A stretch of 36,542 bases of DNA from UBA1426 sp052034085 (GCA_052034085.1 JBPOJA010000028.1:1-36542), one strand, 5' to 3'. Counted from the stretch's first letter, positions 8,648 through 17,422 are shown. The notes: generated by a model not told the origin, from the letters alone. Numbers and translations are program-made.

Positions 8648-8734
8648 TATTATGGCTCCAAATCCATGGATTTAGAAAAATTTCTGTTGTATAATAACTA
8701 TGTGCAAAAGCCCGAATCCATGGAGGTGCGAAAA

Positions 8735-9118
8735 TTGAAAAGCAATATAATGGTATGTGTCACCCAGCAGAAAACCTGTGACCGGCTTATCCGATATGGT
8801 CATGACCTTTCCGAAGAATTAAAAGGAGAGCTTTTCATTATACACGTGGCCCATTACCAGTTTAAATTTCTGGGAAACTCCAAAGAAGGGGAAGCTTTGG
8901 AATACCTCTACGAAAAAGCAATGGAATATGGAGCCCAGCTAACAGTAGTCAGATCAAACAACGTCGAAGACACCCTCAACGATCTGGTGAAGAAATATAA
9001 AATCACACATATAATTTTGGGCGAATCAGGAGAGGCAAAAGAAGAGAGCAATGTTGTTTCGCAGCTCACAGGCCGGATAAAAAAAGGTGTGAAGGTCATT
9101 GTGGTGCCTTCTGCGTGA
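8735..9118 (+). CDS. Stand-alone universal stress protein domain (KdpD-like USP)
   Basis: A small soluble protein of about 127 residues with a Rossmann-like USP fold. It opens with a strand (NIMVCVT), has LIRYGHDLSEEL and ELFIIHVAH, then ITHIILGES and a C-terminal KGVKVIVVPSA strand. The spacing resembles the USP domain inside the K+ sensor kinase KdpD, but no kinase is attached. The start is probably TTG at 8735, since GGAGGTG (8722-8728) sits six bases upstream. ATG at 8750 and ATG at 8720 are alternatives, but the latter overlaps the Shine-Dalgarno sequence. A TATAAT at 8690-8695 is a possible -10 box without a clear -35. Ligand and role are unknown. Confidence 0.78.
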   Translation: MKSNIMVCVTQQKTCDRLIRYGHDLSEELKGELFIIHVAHYQFKFLGNSKEGEALEYLYEKAMEYGAQLTVVRSNNVEDTLNDLVKKYKITHIILGESGEAKEESNVVSQLTGRIKKGVKVIVVPSA

Positions 9119-9136
9119 TAAAACAGCTTATCACGC
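9113..9136. terminator. Perfect inverted repeat at a convergent gene junction
   Basis: GCGTGATAA (9113-9121) and TTATCACGC (9128-9136) form a perfect 9-bp stem with a 6-base loop. The left arm contains the stop of the USP gene and the right arm abuts the stop of dnaE at 9137. Neither side has a strong T tract, so termination is plausible but not certain. The symmetrical form would serve both convergent transcripts. Confidence 0.55.
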
Positions 9137-12100
9137 CTATTTAACGTTTCCTTTGCCAAGATAACTTTCCATATCTTTAAAAAAGTCAGCTGTTGGATTG
9201 ATCCAGAGACTGGTATCGACTTTAAAATTATATCCTGACTTGGCAGCATAAACCAGCACCGGGCAGTCTCCTGAATGTTTTTTCAGGAGCTGTTTAATTT
9301 TAGCCAGAGCCTGCTCCTCATCCAGTTCTTCCGGAATTCTCAGTTTAACCGGCAAAGCTTTCTCCCTGCTGCAATAATCGTCCAGGTCGAATATAGTTTT
9401 GGCCAGTATTTTCGGGGGTTCATCCTCCTTGCAATCGATGGTGCCGCTTAATACCACCGCCTGGTCTTTTTGTATAAGATCGCTGAAACGTTCATAGACA
9501 TTGGGGAATATAACAGCCTCCATAGTTCTCCACCTGTCTTCTATCTGAACGAAAGCCATCATTGTGTTCTTTTTTGTAATCAGCGTTCTCACATCGCTGA
9601 TTAGTCCTGCAACTGTTACAGCTTTGCCGTCAATATTGCAGTTTTCCTCGCTGGTGACCAGAAGTTCCGTCATAGAGGTAAGTTTCAATGCTCTCAGCTT
9701 ATCGGCATAAGCATCCAGAGGATGTCCGGTCAGATAGATGCCCAGCATTTCCTTCTCCATGGCCAGCTTCAGTTCGGTTGAAAAGTCAGCCACATCAGGC
9801 AGGGTATTCATGCTGTTTACATCCCGCATAACTTCTACATTTTCCTGGAAAAGGGAAAGTTGCCCTGTGATGCTTCTTTTGGAATCTCCCTGAGCCGACT
9901 CCATCAGGCCCTCATAAACTGCCATGAGCTGAGCTCTGTTCCCTTTCAGGCTGTCCAGGGCGCCTGCCTTTATCAGGCTTTCCATGGCCTTCTTATTAAT
10001 ATCTTTAATCTCTATATTCTGAATGAAACTGAAAATATCTTCCGGTCGATAGTTTTCCCTGACTCTTATAATTGCATCCGCAGCCGCCTCTCCCACATTT
10101 TTTACACCCAGGAGCCCAAAGCTGATTTTGCCGTCAACTGCCACAAATTTTTTGGAGCTCTTCATAACATCGGGAGGCAGAACTTCTATGCCCATTTCTT
10201 TGCAATTTTGTATGTAAAGCGCTATTGAGTCCGAGTCGTCCATTACGCTGCTCATGAGTGCAGCCATAAATTCCACAGGATAGTAGGCCTTTAGATAGGC
10301 TGTCTGGTATGCCAGAACGGCATAGGCGGCACCATGTGACTTGTTGAAAGCATATTCGGCGAAGCTTTCCATCTGGCTGTAAATACGCTCAGCAGTTCTC
10401 TCTCCTATACCATTTCTTATGCAGCCCATTATTTCTATGTTGCCGTCTTTGTCATCCTTGCCATAGATGAAATATTGCTTTTCTTCCTCCATTATGTCCC
10501 GCTTTTTCTTGCTCATGGCTCTTCTGACTATATCACTTCTGCCAAAAGTATAACCCGCAAGATCCCTGACGATTTGCATCACCTGCTCCTGGTAAACCAT
10601 GCAGCCATAGGTTACGGACAATATGGGCTCAAGGCTTTTATGCAGATACACTACCTTTTCGGGATTCTTCTTGTTTTCAATATAGGTGGGAATTGATGCC
10701 ATGGGGCCGGGCCTGTACAAGGAGATTCCTGCCACTATATCTTCAAAACAGTCAGGTTTCAAGTTCATCATCATGGATCTCATGCCCTGACTTTCCAGTT
10801 GAAATACGCCCAAAGTATCCCCGCTCCCTATGAGTTCATAAACCTTGGGGTCATCGTAATCCATCCTGGAAAAATCTATCTTTCTGCCATGAAGTTTTTC
10901 TATCATTTCAAGGGCATCCCTTATTACAGTAAGGTTTCTGAGACCAAGGAAGTCCATTTTAAGGAGACCGAGTTCCTCCAGTGTGCCCATTGTGTACTGG
11001 GTGGCAACGCCTTTATCAGAAAGATATAAAGGCACATACTCCACAATATCATCCTTGGTAATAACTACACCTGCAGCATGGGTGGATGCATGCCTGGCCC
11101 TGCCTTCTATGGCCTTCGCAGTATCGATGATGTCCCGGACTATTTTACTTTCTTCGTAGTCCCTTCTGAGCTGACCGTTCATTTCCAATGCTTTATCTAT
11201 GGTCATGTTAAGGGTCGCCGGGATCTGCTTGGCAATGGCATCAACTTCTTTATAACTAATGTTCATCGCCCTGCCCACATCCCTTACTGCCTGACGTGCT
11301 TTCATAGTGCCAAACGTAATTATCTGGGCCACCTTATCTGCGCCGTATTTTTCCACCACATAATCTATGACTTCCCCTCTTCGTTCATAGCAGAAGTCAA
11401 TATCTATATCCGGCATGCTTATCCTCTCCGGGTTTAAAAATCTTTCGAATATCAGGCCATATTTAATGGGATCGATATCTGTAATTTTCAAACAGTAAGC
11501 CACGATGCTGCCGGCCGCAGAGCCCCTTCCGGGCCCGACCATAATATTTTTCGACCTTGCATATCTGATAAAATCCCAGACTATCAGAAAATACTCCACG
11601 TAATCCATGGACCTTATTGTATTCAGCTCATACATCAATCTTGCCGTAAGAGTTTCATCAGGGGTTCCGTATCGCTCCTTAAGGCCTTCCAGACACAGTT
11701 GCTCCAGATATTCATATTTATCTGCACCCTCAGGAGGATTGAATTCAGGCAGATGCATTTCGTGAAACTGGAAATCCACATTGCACCTGTCGGCAATTTC
11801 ACCGGATCTGGCTACGGCTTCCGGCAAATCAGGGAACAGCCTTTCCATTTCTTCGCCGCTTTTCAGATAAAACTGGTCACCTGGGAAGCTCATCCGGTCC
11901 TGGTCATCCACGGTTTTCCCGGTCTGTATGCACAAAAGAATATCGTGAGGCCCGGCATCTTTTTGGTTTATATAATGAACATCATTGGTAGCCACCAGGG
12001 GTATGCCGGTTTCATGACTGATTTGTTTCATGTAAGGCAGTATTTCAAGCTCTTCGGGTATCCCCTGGTTCTGAATTTCCAGGAAAAAATTACCCTGTCC

Positions 12101-12595
12101 GAAAATATCCAGAAATTCAAGAGCCTCTTTTTTAGCCCCTGCGTAATCGTTGTTCAAAAGCTTCATAGGAATATCCCCGGCCAGACATGCGGAAAGTCCT
12201 ATGATGCCTTCACTGTGGCGACGCAGCAATTCTTTGTCTATTCTGGGTTTATAATAAAAGCCTCTTGTGAAACCCTCTGATACGATCTTCATCAGATTCT
12301 TATAGCCTGTATTGTTCTCAGCCAGCAGTATCAGATGCCCCTGATTTTTGTCCAGCATAGCATCCTTGTCATCCATGCTTCTGGTCGCGGTGTAAACTTC
12401 ACAACCCAAAATAGGCTTGATGCCCTGCTTTTTGGCCTCTTTGTAAAAATCAATGGCGCCGAACATGACACCATGATCAGTGATGGCCAGCGCTTCCATC
12501 TCCAATTCCCTGGCTCTCTTCACCAGGGATTTTATTTCAGCGGCGCCGTCCAGAAGACTGTATTCGGTATGTACATGTAAATGGGTAAAACTCAT
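9137..12595 (-). CDS. dnaE: DNA polymerase III subunit alpha (DnaE)
   Basis: A C-family replicative DNA polymerase of 1152 residues. The N-terminal PHP domain starts with HLHVHTEYSLLDG and has ITDHG near residue 40. The polymerase core includes GPGRGSAAGS (about 350-360) and the catalytic aspartates in PDIDIDF (about 395-401). A helix-hairpin-helix region and an OB-fold (residues about 985-1065) follow. Length is normal for DnaE. The start has GGGAGTG five bases upstream. In Clostridia DnaE usually works beside PolC, which is not in the window. It is the last gene of the lipoprotein-ecf-queT-trmB operon, 18 bp after trmB, and ends at the shared hairpin with the USP gene. Confidence 0.96.
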   Translation of the reverse strand: MSFTHLHVHTEYSLLDGAAEIKSLVKRARELEMEALAITDHGVMFGAIDFYKEAKKQGIKPILGCEVYTATRSMDDKDAMLDKNQGHLILLAENNTGYKNLMKIVSEGFTRGFYYKPRIDKELLRRHSEGIIGLSACLAGDIPMKLLNNDYAGAKKEALEFLDIFGQGNFFLEIQNQGIPEELEILPYMKQISHETGIPLVATNDVHYINQKDAGPHDILLCIQTGKTVDDQDRMSFPGDQFYLKSGEEMERLFPDLPEAVARSGEIADRCNVDFQFHEMHLPEFNPPEGADKYEYLEQLCLEGLKERYGTPDETLTARLMYELNTIRSMDYVEYFLIVWDFIRYARSKNIMVGPGRGSAAGSIVAYCLKITDIDPIKYGLIFERFLNPERISMPDIDIDFCYERRGEVIDYVVEKYGADKVAQIITFGTMKARQAVRDVGRAMNISYKEVDAIAKQIPATLNMTIDKALEMNGQLRRDYEESKIVRDIIDTAKAIEGRARHASTHAAGVVITKDDIVEYVPLYLSDKGVATQYTMGTLEELGLLKMDFLGLRNLTVIRDALEMIEKLHGRKIDFSRMDYDDPKVYELIGSGDTLGVFQLESQGMRSMMMNLKPDCFEDIVAGISLYRPGPMASIPTYIENKKNPEKVVYLHKSLEPILSVTYGCMVYQEQVMQIVRDLAGYTFGRSDIVRRAMSKKKRDIMEEEKQYFIYGKDDKDGNIEIMGCIRNGIGERTAERIYSQMESFAEYAFNKSHGAAYAVLAYQTAYLKAYYPVEFMAALMSSVMDDSDSIALYIQNCKEMGIEVLPPDVMKSSKKFVAVDGKISFGLLGVKNVGEAAADAIIRVRENYRPEDIFSFIQNIEIKDINKKAMESLIKAGALDSLKGNRAQLMAVYEGLMESAQGDSKRSITGQLSLFQENVEVMRDVNSMNTLPDVADFSTELKLAMEKEMLGIYLTGHPLDAYADKLRALKLTSMTELLVTSEENCNIDGKAVTVAGLISDVRTLITKKNTMMAFVQIEDRWRTMEAVIFPNVYERFSDLIQKDQAVVLSGTIDCKEDEPPKILAKTIFDLDDYCSREKALPVKLRIPEELDEEQALAKIKQLLKKHSGDCPVLVYAAKSGYNFKVDTSLWINPTADFFKDMESYLGKGNVK

Positions 12596-12613
12596 ACTTT
12601 CACTCCCATGAAT

Positions 12614-13267
12614 CTATGGCCTGATTTTCAGATAATATATGGGTTTGTCCAGCAACATAAACCGCCGTTCATATTGGGTGGTTATCTCTTTAGCGGCAAA
12701 ATCGCTTTTGTGCAGATCCCTGCTTTGGGCATCTATATCGAACCCTGTTACAAGACACTGTGACAAAGTGAACTCATACAAAGCTTCACTGTCTGTTTTT
12801 ACTTCAATAAAACCCCCTTCTTTGAGGGCTTTTTTATATCCTAACAGATAATCTCTATGAGTCAATCTTCTCTTTTGGTGACGAACTTTGGGCCACGGAT
12901 CACTGAAATTCAGGTAAATGCCATCCAGCTCTCCCTCTCCAAAATAGCTCTCCATGTGAAGTATGAATTCCGGTATGAAAAGCAGATTAGGAGCACCTGT
13001 GTCACGCGTTAATTCCAGTGCTTTAAATACTACACTGGATCTTCCTTCCACACCAATGAAAAAATCTTCCGGCCTCGCTTCTGCCATGGCATTTAAAAAA
13101 TGCCCTCTCCCGCAGCCCAGCTCCAAATAAATTTTCCCCTCAAAATCAGGATTCTTCGTTTTGACACAATCCAGCCATTTCCCCCGCAGATTTCTGCTGT
13201 TTTTTATTTGCAGATATGAAAGAGCTTCCAGCCTGACTGCCTCATTTTTGACTTTTCTTTGGCGCAT
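12614..13267 (-). CDS. trmB: tRNA (guanine-N7-)-methyltransferase
   Basis: Makes m7G46 in the variable loop of tRNAs using S-adenosylmethionine. The 217-residue product has the SAM-binding motif ELGCGRG at residues 49-55 and the family signature NFSDPWPKVRHQKRRL in the middle, with a TQYERRF-like C-terminal segment that contacts substrate. Length fits the bacterial family. Its first codons overlap the end of queT by 26 bp, so translation is probably coupled. The overlap and the 18-bp gap to dnaE place it inside the same operon. Confidence 0.95.
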   Translation of the reverse strand: MRQRKVKNEAVRLEALSYLQIKNSRNLRGKWLDCVKTKNPDFEGKIYLELGCGRGHFLNAMAEARPEDFFIGVEGRSSVVFKALELTRDTGAPNLLFIPEFILHMESYFGEGELDGIYLNFSDPWPKVRHQKRRLTHRDYLLGYKKALKEGGFIEVKTDSEALYEFTLSQCLVTGFDIDAQSRDLHKSDFAAKEITTQYERRFMLLDKPIYYLKIRP

Positions 13268-13730
13268 AGGCTTTCAGCCATTCCTTTCCCAGATATTTAT
13301 ATAAAGGCAAGCCTAGACCGTAGCAGGCCAGTCCTTCCCCAAGACCAACCCAAAGCATGCATGACCATAGCGGCAGAGGAACAGTATATACATAATAGAG
13401 CATGGCGCCTATAACAATGCCGTTTATCAGAACGGGGGGCAAAAGTGCAATGGCAATATTTTTCCTTAACCTGTAGGTCAGACAGGCGGACATTAAAGTG
13501 GCAAGACTTCCCAAAATTGTATCAACTATTCCGTTGGGTCCTAAAACATTTGCTATAAAGCATCCCACAAAGAGCCCCGGAACTGCAGCTGGTGTGAATG
13601 CCGGCAGAATACATAGAGCTTCCGCCACCCTTACCTGCATTACTCCGTAGGAAATTGGCATGAGCAGCAGGGTTAAAACTGCGTATATGGCAGCGATTGC
13701 CGCCCCCTGAACCATCATTTTAGATCTCAT
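13242..13730 (-). CDS. queT: QueT, substrate-binding (S) component of a queuosine-precursor ECF transporter
   Basis: A 162-residue integral membrane protein with about five or six hydrophobic segments. Family features are YGVMQVRVAEAL, PGLFVGCFIANVLGPNG, DTILGSLATL and the C-terminal GEGLACYGLGLPL. QueT proteins are the specificity subunits for queuosine precursors of the preQ type. The start at 13730 shares an ATGA overlap with the ecfT stop, giving translational coupling; an upstream in-frame extension would lie inside ecfT. Its place directly after ecfA1-ecfA2-ecfT suggests that these energizing subunits serve QueT at least in part. No preQ1 riboswitch is visible because the gene is internal to an operon. 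Confidence 0.87.
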   Translation of the reverse strand: MRSKMMVQGAAIAAIYAVLTLLLMPISYGVMQVRVAEALCILPAFTPAAVPGLFVGCFIANVLGPNGIVDTILGSLATLMSACLTYRLRKNIAIALLPPVLINGIVIGAMLYYVYTVPLPLWSCMLWVGLGEGLACYGLGLPLYKYLGKEWLKAYAPKKSQK

Positions 13731-14518
13731 CTGCACCAAACAATCAGAAAAAGAAAGCCGGCAGTCAGCACAAGAGCCGCGCCATCCATCCATTTAATCT
13801 TCATGGCATTCATACGTGTCCTGTGGTCGCCACCTCTGTAGCACCTTGCCTCCATGGCCATGGCCAGATCCTGGGCTATGCGGAATGCACTGATAAACAG
13901 GGGAACCAATAAAGGTATCAGACTCCTGGCTCTCCTAACCAGGTTTCCGCTCTCAAAATCGGCTCCCCTGGCCATCTGGGCCTTCATTATTTTATCGGTT
14001 TCCTCAAGCAGAGTGGGGATAAATCTTAGTGCAATGGTCATCATCATGGCAAGCTCATGAGCCGGAACGCCTATTCGTCTGAATGGCGACAAAAGCCTCT
14101 CTATTCCGTCTGTAAGATTGATAGGTTTGGTAGTCAGTGTCAGCAAAGATGACCCGATTATCAGCAACACCAGTCTCACTCCCATGAAAAATGCATTATA
14201 TAATCCTTCTTTAGTTACGGTCAGGAAACCCAGGCTGACAAGGGGGGTTCCCTTGGTCATGAACATATTTATGGTAAAAGTGAAAATAATTATGAACATT
14301 ATCGGCTTAAGCCCCCTGAAAATAAATTTCAAAGGTACCCTGGACAAGAATATTATAGATCCTATAAAAGCCAGAGCCAGACCAAAGCCAAGGAATCCTC
14401 TCACCAAAAACAGGGAAACTATATAGGCGAAAGTACATATGATTTTTATCCTGGGATCCAGTTTATGGATTGGTGATTCACCGGGATAGTACTGGCCTAA
14501 CGTGATGTCCCTGATCAT
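13727..14518 (-). CDS. ecfT: Energy-coupling factor transporter transmembrane protein EcfT
   Basis: The transmembrane scaffold that couples the EcfA1/EcfA2 ATPases to vitamin-binding S components. The 263-residue protein begins with a conserved YYPGESPIHKLDPR segment, has several membrane spans, and carries the two Ala-Arg-Gly-type coupling helices (ARGADFES near residue 180 and EARCYRGG near 231) that contact the ATPases. Start and stop both lie in 4-bp ATGA overlaps, with ecfA2 upstream and queT downstream, so stoichiometry is probably set by coupled translation. Confidence 0.94.
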   Translation of the reverse strand: MIRDITLGQYYPGESPIHKLDPRIKIICTFAYIVSLFLVRGFLGFGLALAFIGSIIFLSRVPLKFIFRGLKPIMFIIIFTFTINMFMTKGTPLVSLGFLTVTKEGLYNAFFMGVRLVLLIIGSSLLTLTTKPINLTDGIERLLSPFRRIGVPAHELAMMMTIALRFIPTLLEETDKIMKAQMARGADFESGNLVRRARSLIPLLVPLFISAFRIAQDLAMAMEARCYRGGDHRTRMNAMKIKWMDGAALVLTAGFLFLIVWCR

Positions 14519-15384
14519 ATTGTCTCACCGCCCTTCGATGCCACCCACCTGACTATGGCTTCTTCGGTTTCTTCTATGGTCAGAGGCATTTCATCGAGCT
14601 CTATTCCACAGTCCTTTAATTTTTCCAGAAATACAGCTGCCGGCGGCAGTTCCAGTCCCATGCTTTTCAATTTATCAGTTTGTGCAAAAACTTCTGCAGG
14701 AGTCCCTTCAAGAGCAAGATGGCCCTTTTCGATTACAAGCACTTTCTCACACAGAGAGGCTATGTCCCCCATATTGTGTGAAACCAGGATAATTGTTATC
14801 TTCTCCTCCTGATGAACTCTTTTGATAAGCTTTAAAATATCCTTATGGGCTTTTGGATCCAGACCGGCTGTGGGCTCATCCAGTATAAGGACTTTGGGCC
14901 GCATGGCTATTACTCCTGCAATGGCCACCCTTCTTTTCTGCCCTCCGGACAGCTCAAATGGAGATTTATCCCCAATCTCATCGTAGGAAAGCCCTACCAG
15001 TTCCATTGCCTCCCTGACCCTTTCGTCAATTTCTTCATCCTCCAGGCCAAGATTGCCGGGCCCGAAAGCAATGTCTTTTTTAACGGTTTCCTCGAACAGC
15101 TGATATTCCGGATACTGAAAAACCAGCCCTATGGTCCGTCTTATGTACCTGAGCTCAGTCTTCTCATCCGTAATATCTGTTCCATCCACAATGATGCTGC
15201 CAGTTTTTGGCTTCAGCAGCCCGTTGAGATGCTGGATAAGGGTGGATTTTCCGGAACCTGTATGGCCTATTATGCCTACAAAACTGCCGTCTTCTATTTC
15301 AAAACTGATGTTCTCAAGTGCCAGGGTCTGATAAGGCATGCCTTCGCTATAAATATGTGTTAGTTCTTTGACTTGTATTGACAT
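14515..15384 (-). CDS. ecfA2: Energy-coupling factor ATPase EcfA2
   Basis: A 289-residue ABC ATPase forming a heterodimer with EcfA1. Walker A is GHTGSGKST at residues 40-48, the Q-loop is VFQYPEYQLF, the ABC signature is LSGGQKRR, Walker B is VLILDEPTAGLDP and the switch histidine is in LVSHNMGD. The C-terminal extension contains TDKLKSMGLELPP, usual in EcfA. It overlaps ecfA1 by 25 bp and ecfT by 4 bp. Assignment as A2 rather than A1 rests on being second in the operon and on sequence type. Confidence 0.94.
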   Translation of the reverse strand: MSIQVKELTHIYSEGMPYQTLALENISFEIEDGSFVGIIGHTGSGKSTLIQHLNGLLKPKTGSIIVDGTDITDEKTELRYIRRTIGLVFQYPEYQLFEETVKKDIAFGPGNLGLEDEEIDERVREAMELVGLSYDEIGDKSPFELSGGQKRRVAIAGVIAMRPKVLILDEPTAGLDPKAHKDILKLIKRVHQEEKITIILVSHNMGDIASLCEKVLVIEKGHLALEGTPAEVFAQTDKLKSMGLELPPAAVFLEKLKDCGIELDEMPLTIEETEEAIVRWVASKGGETI

Positions 15385-16208
15385 AAAAAATCTGCCACTC
15401 CCTGCTCTTCAATTATATCCTGGGGAACCGGGATGCCTCTCTTTCGGAGTTTTATCGACAAATCCACGGCAAATGGAACATCCAATCCCATTGCTCTAAT
15501 TTCTTCAGCCCTGCTGAAAATTTCCCGGGGGGTGCCATCCATGCGGATTTTGCCTTTGTCCATAATAATAACTCTCTCGGCTTCGGCAGCCTCCTCCATA
15601 AAATGGGTAATCAGGATGACAGTAATGCCTTGTTTATGCAACTTCTTAATAATTGACATTACTTCCTTTCTGCCTTTTGGATCCAGCATGGCCGTCGGTT
15701 CGTCAAAAATAATGCATTCAGGAAGCATAGCTACTACACCTGCTATTGCAATTCTCTGTTTTTGACCGCCTGACAGCAAATGAGGAGCCTTTTTTCTCTC
15801 CTCGTACATATCCACAGATATGAGTGATTCATCTACTCTTTCCCGTATTTCCACAGGAGGAATTCCCAGATTTTCGGGGCCAAATGCCACATCATCCTCT
15901 ACAATTGAAGAGACCAGCTGGTTGTCAGGATTTTGGAAAACCATACCCGCAAACTGTCTTATTTTCCATATGGAATCAGGATCCGCCGTATTTAAATCGT
16001 TGACATAAACGGCACCGGCGGTGGGTTGAAGGAGCCCGTTGATGTTTTTCGCCAGAGTAGATTTGCCTGAACCGTTTCTTCCTATAATAGATACAAAACT
16101 GCCTTTTTCAATATTTAGACTCACAGAATCGAGAGCCAGCTGTTCTGGCTCCCCATCCTCCATCCTATATGCAAAACTCAAATTTTCAATTCTTATAATC
16201 GGATTCAT
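15360..16208 (-). CDS. ecfA1: Energy-coupling factor ATPase EcfA1
   Basis: A 282-residue ABC ATPase, partner of EcfA2 in a group II ECF transporter. Walker A GRNGSGKST spans residues 43-51, the Q-loop is VFQNPDNQLV, the signature is LSGGQKQR, Walker B is IIFDEPTAMLDP and the switch histidine is in LITHFME. The ATG lies in an ATGA overlap with the stop of the upstream lipoprotein gene. In many Firmicutes ecfA1 directly follows rplQ, whereas here a lipoprotein gene and an oppositely oriented tRNA gene lie between. Confidence 0.94.
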   Translation of the reverse strand: MNPIIRIENLSFAYRMEDGEPEQLALDSVSLNIEKGSFVSIIGRNGSGKSTLAKNINGLLQPTAGAVYVNDLNTADPDSIWKIRQFAGMVFQNPDNQLVSSIVEDDVAFGPENLGIPPVEIRERVDESLISVDMYEERKKAPHLLSGGQKQRIAIAGVVAMLPECIIFDEPTAMLDPKGRKEVMSIIKKLHKQGITVILITHFMEEAAEAERVIIMDKGKIRMDGTPREIFSRAEEIRAMGLDVPFAVDLSIKLRKRGIPVPQDIIEEQGVADFLCQYKSKN

Positions 16209-17110
16209 TGCCTGCTAAGTCTTTTCTCTCCTTCCCCAATCAGATAGTCGCAGTTATCAAAAAATGCCCTGCCCATTTCGGCATCATTGAAGTCCAGCTG
16301 AAATCCTATGCCCTGCAGATATTCAATATATTTGCCCAGCACCCATGAAAGCACGGCCCCGGGCTCTTTCTTCATGAAATCCCTGTAGGCAGTAAGAGCT
16401 TCCTCGGAAAAATCCTTGCTGACATAGTCAAAGATAGGTGTATTCGTTGTGCCCATAAGAATAATCCCAAGGTAATTTTTATAAAGCCACCTAACGTCTT
16501 CGTTTATAACATGATCATCAGGATGGGCTGCAATAATCTGTTCTGCGATGAAAGCTCTCTCTAAAAGTTCCTGCCAGCTTATAACCAGGCTTGCATTGAC
16601 CGTTGCCGGCTTTTCTGCAATATTTTTTTCAAGTTCATAGAATTGAACCATGGATTCAGGGATAAATCTTCCGAACCTTTCAATCAGCTGTCCGTAATCG
16701 ATTTTCAGGGTGAGCCCCCCTTCACATTTGAAAAGCATAAGCCCTGCGTTTCTGATTTTTTCATAATACTCGCCATGGCTGCTGTTTTTTATTTTATCCT
16801 CATCTATCTGACCCGTGTCGCTGTCCAGATATACTTCCATTTCGGACAATCTGGTTTTTTCTTTTTGGGCAAGTATATAATCATAAAGATAATCCCTGTA
16901 AATGCCCACCATATGCTCTGCGACTTCTTTGTCCACATCATCGACCTTATCGTCAAGAAACTCAGACAAAGCTACAATATTGTCTGAACTAACCGGTTTG
17001 CCTGCCAGGTCGGTAAAATCTGAAATTATATCAGCTTTTTTATTGCCGCAGGATGAAAAAACCCATAACATTGCAAAGACAAAAATTAAAGCCAGCAGTC
17101 TACTTCTCAT
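16205..17110 (-). CDS. Predicted lipoprotein of unknown function
   Basis: A 301-residue exported protein. The N-terminus has arginines at 2 and 4, a hydrophobic stretch, and a lipobox ending FSSC with Cys21 as the lipidation site; phenylalanine at -3 is slightly unusual. The rest is acidic, mostly helical in appearance and has no recognised domain or catalytic motif. The start has AAGGGAG five bases upstream. It is the first gene of the operon, overlaps ecfA1 by 4 bp (ATGA) and has a good promoter. The tight coupling suggests a cell-surface partner of the ECF uptake system or a housekeeping envelope function, but this is inference. Confidence 0.8.
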   Translation of the reverse strand: MRSRLLALIFVFAMLWVFSSCGNKKADIISDFTDLAGKPVSSDNIVALSEFLDDKVDDVDKEVAEHMVGIYRDYLYDYILAQKEKTRLSEMEVYLDSDTGQIDEDKIKNSSHGEYYEKIRNAGLMLFKCEGGLTLKIDYGQLIERFGRFIPESMVQFYELEKNIAEKPATVNASLVISWQELLERAFIAEQIIAAHPDDHVINEDVRWLYKNYLGIILMGTTNTPIFDYVSKDFSEEALTAYRDFMKKEPGAVLSWVLGKYIEYLQGIGFQLDFNDAEMGRAFFDNCDYLIGEGEKRLSRQ

Positions 17111-17149
17111 AGCAACTCCCTTTGCAACCTTGCTTTTTAATCATGACTA

Positions 17150-17178
17150 ATTATACTCCATGGACCCGCGTTATTCAA
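17150..17178 (-). promoter_or_regulatory. Promoter of the lipoprotein-ecf-queT-trmB-dnaE operon
   Basis: On the minus strand TTGAAT (17173-17178), a 17-bp spacer and a perfect TATAAT (17150-17155). The start is expected near 17143, about 33 bases before the lipoprotein ATG. It is divergent from the tRNA-Pro promoter 12 bp away. Confidence 0.78.
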
Positions 17179-17190
17179 CTTGTCTTTGTG

Positions 17191-17219
17191 TTGACAATAA
17201 AGGCAAAAAACTATATCAT
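17191..17219 (+). promoter_or_regulatory. tRNA-Pro promoter
   Basis: TTGACA (17191-17196), a 17-bp spacer and TATCAT (17214-17219). Transcription should start near 17226, only about six bases before the mature tRNA 5' end. Confidence 0.75.
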
Positions 17220-17231
17220 ATTTATTGTTGT

Positions 17232-17308
<77 letters not shown>

Positions 17309-17330
17309 TTTTATTTGCAGATAAAATGAA

Positions 17331-17388
17331 CAAAATTTCAAGTAATTTAAAGTATTTCCCTGAATCTCTTTAATTACTTGAAATTTTG
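17331..17388. repeat. Long AT-rich inverted repeat between tRNA-Pro and rplQ, possible bidirectional terminator
   Basis: A perfect 17-bp inverted repeat, with arms at 17331-17347 and 17372-17388 and a 24-base loop. It lies between the convergent tRNA-Pro and rplQ genes, 35 bp after the rplQ stop. A smaller 7-bp hairpin (ATTTTAT/ATAAAAT, 17308-17327) sits just after the tRNA. Neither has a classic GC stem with a long T tract, so the terminator role is inferred from position. Confidence 0.6.
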
Positions 17389-17422
17389 CCTACGCCATTC
17401 CGGCTCAATATCTGATTTAAAC

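Noticed and set aside
8537..8734. Longer N-terminus for the USP protein
   Set aside because: The extension overlaps the 5' end of the flavoprotein gene and its promoter, while a strong ribosome-binding site supports the TTG at 8735.
13242..17110. preQ1 or other vitamin riboswitch controlling queT
   Set aside because: The gene is internal to an overlapping operon and the short leader before the lipoprotein gene (about 33 nt) shows no riboswitch-like fold.
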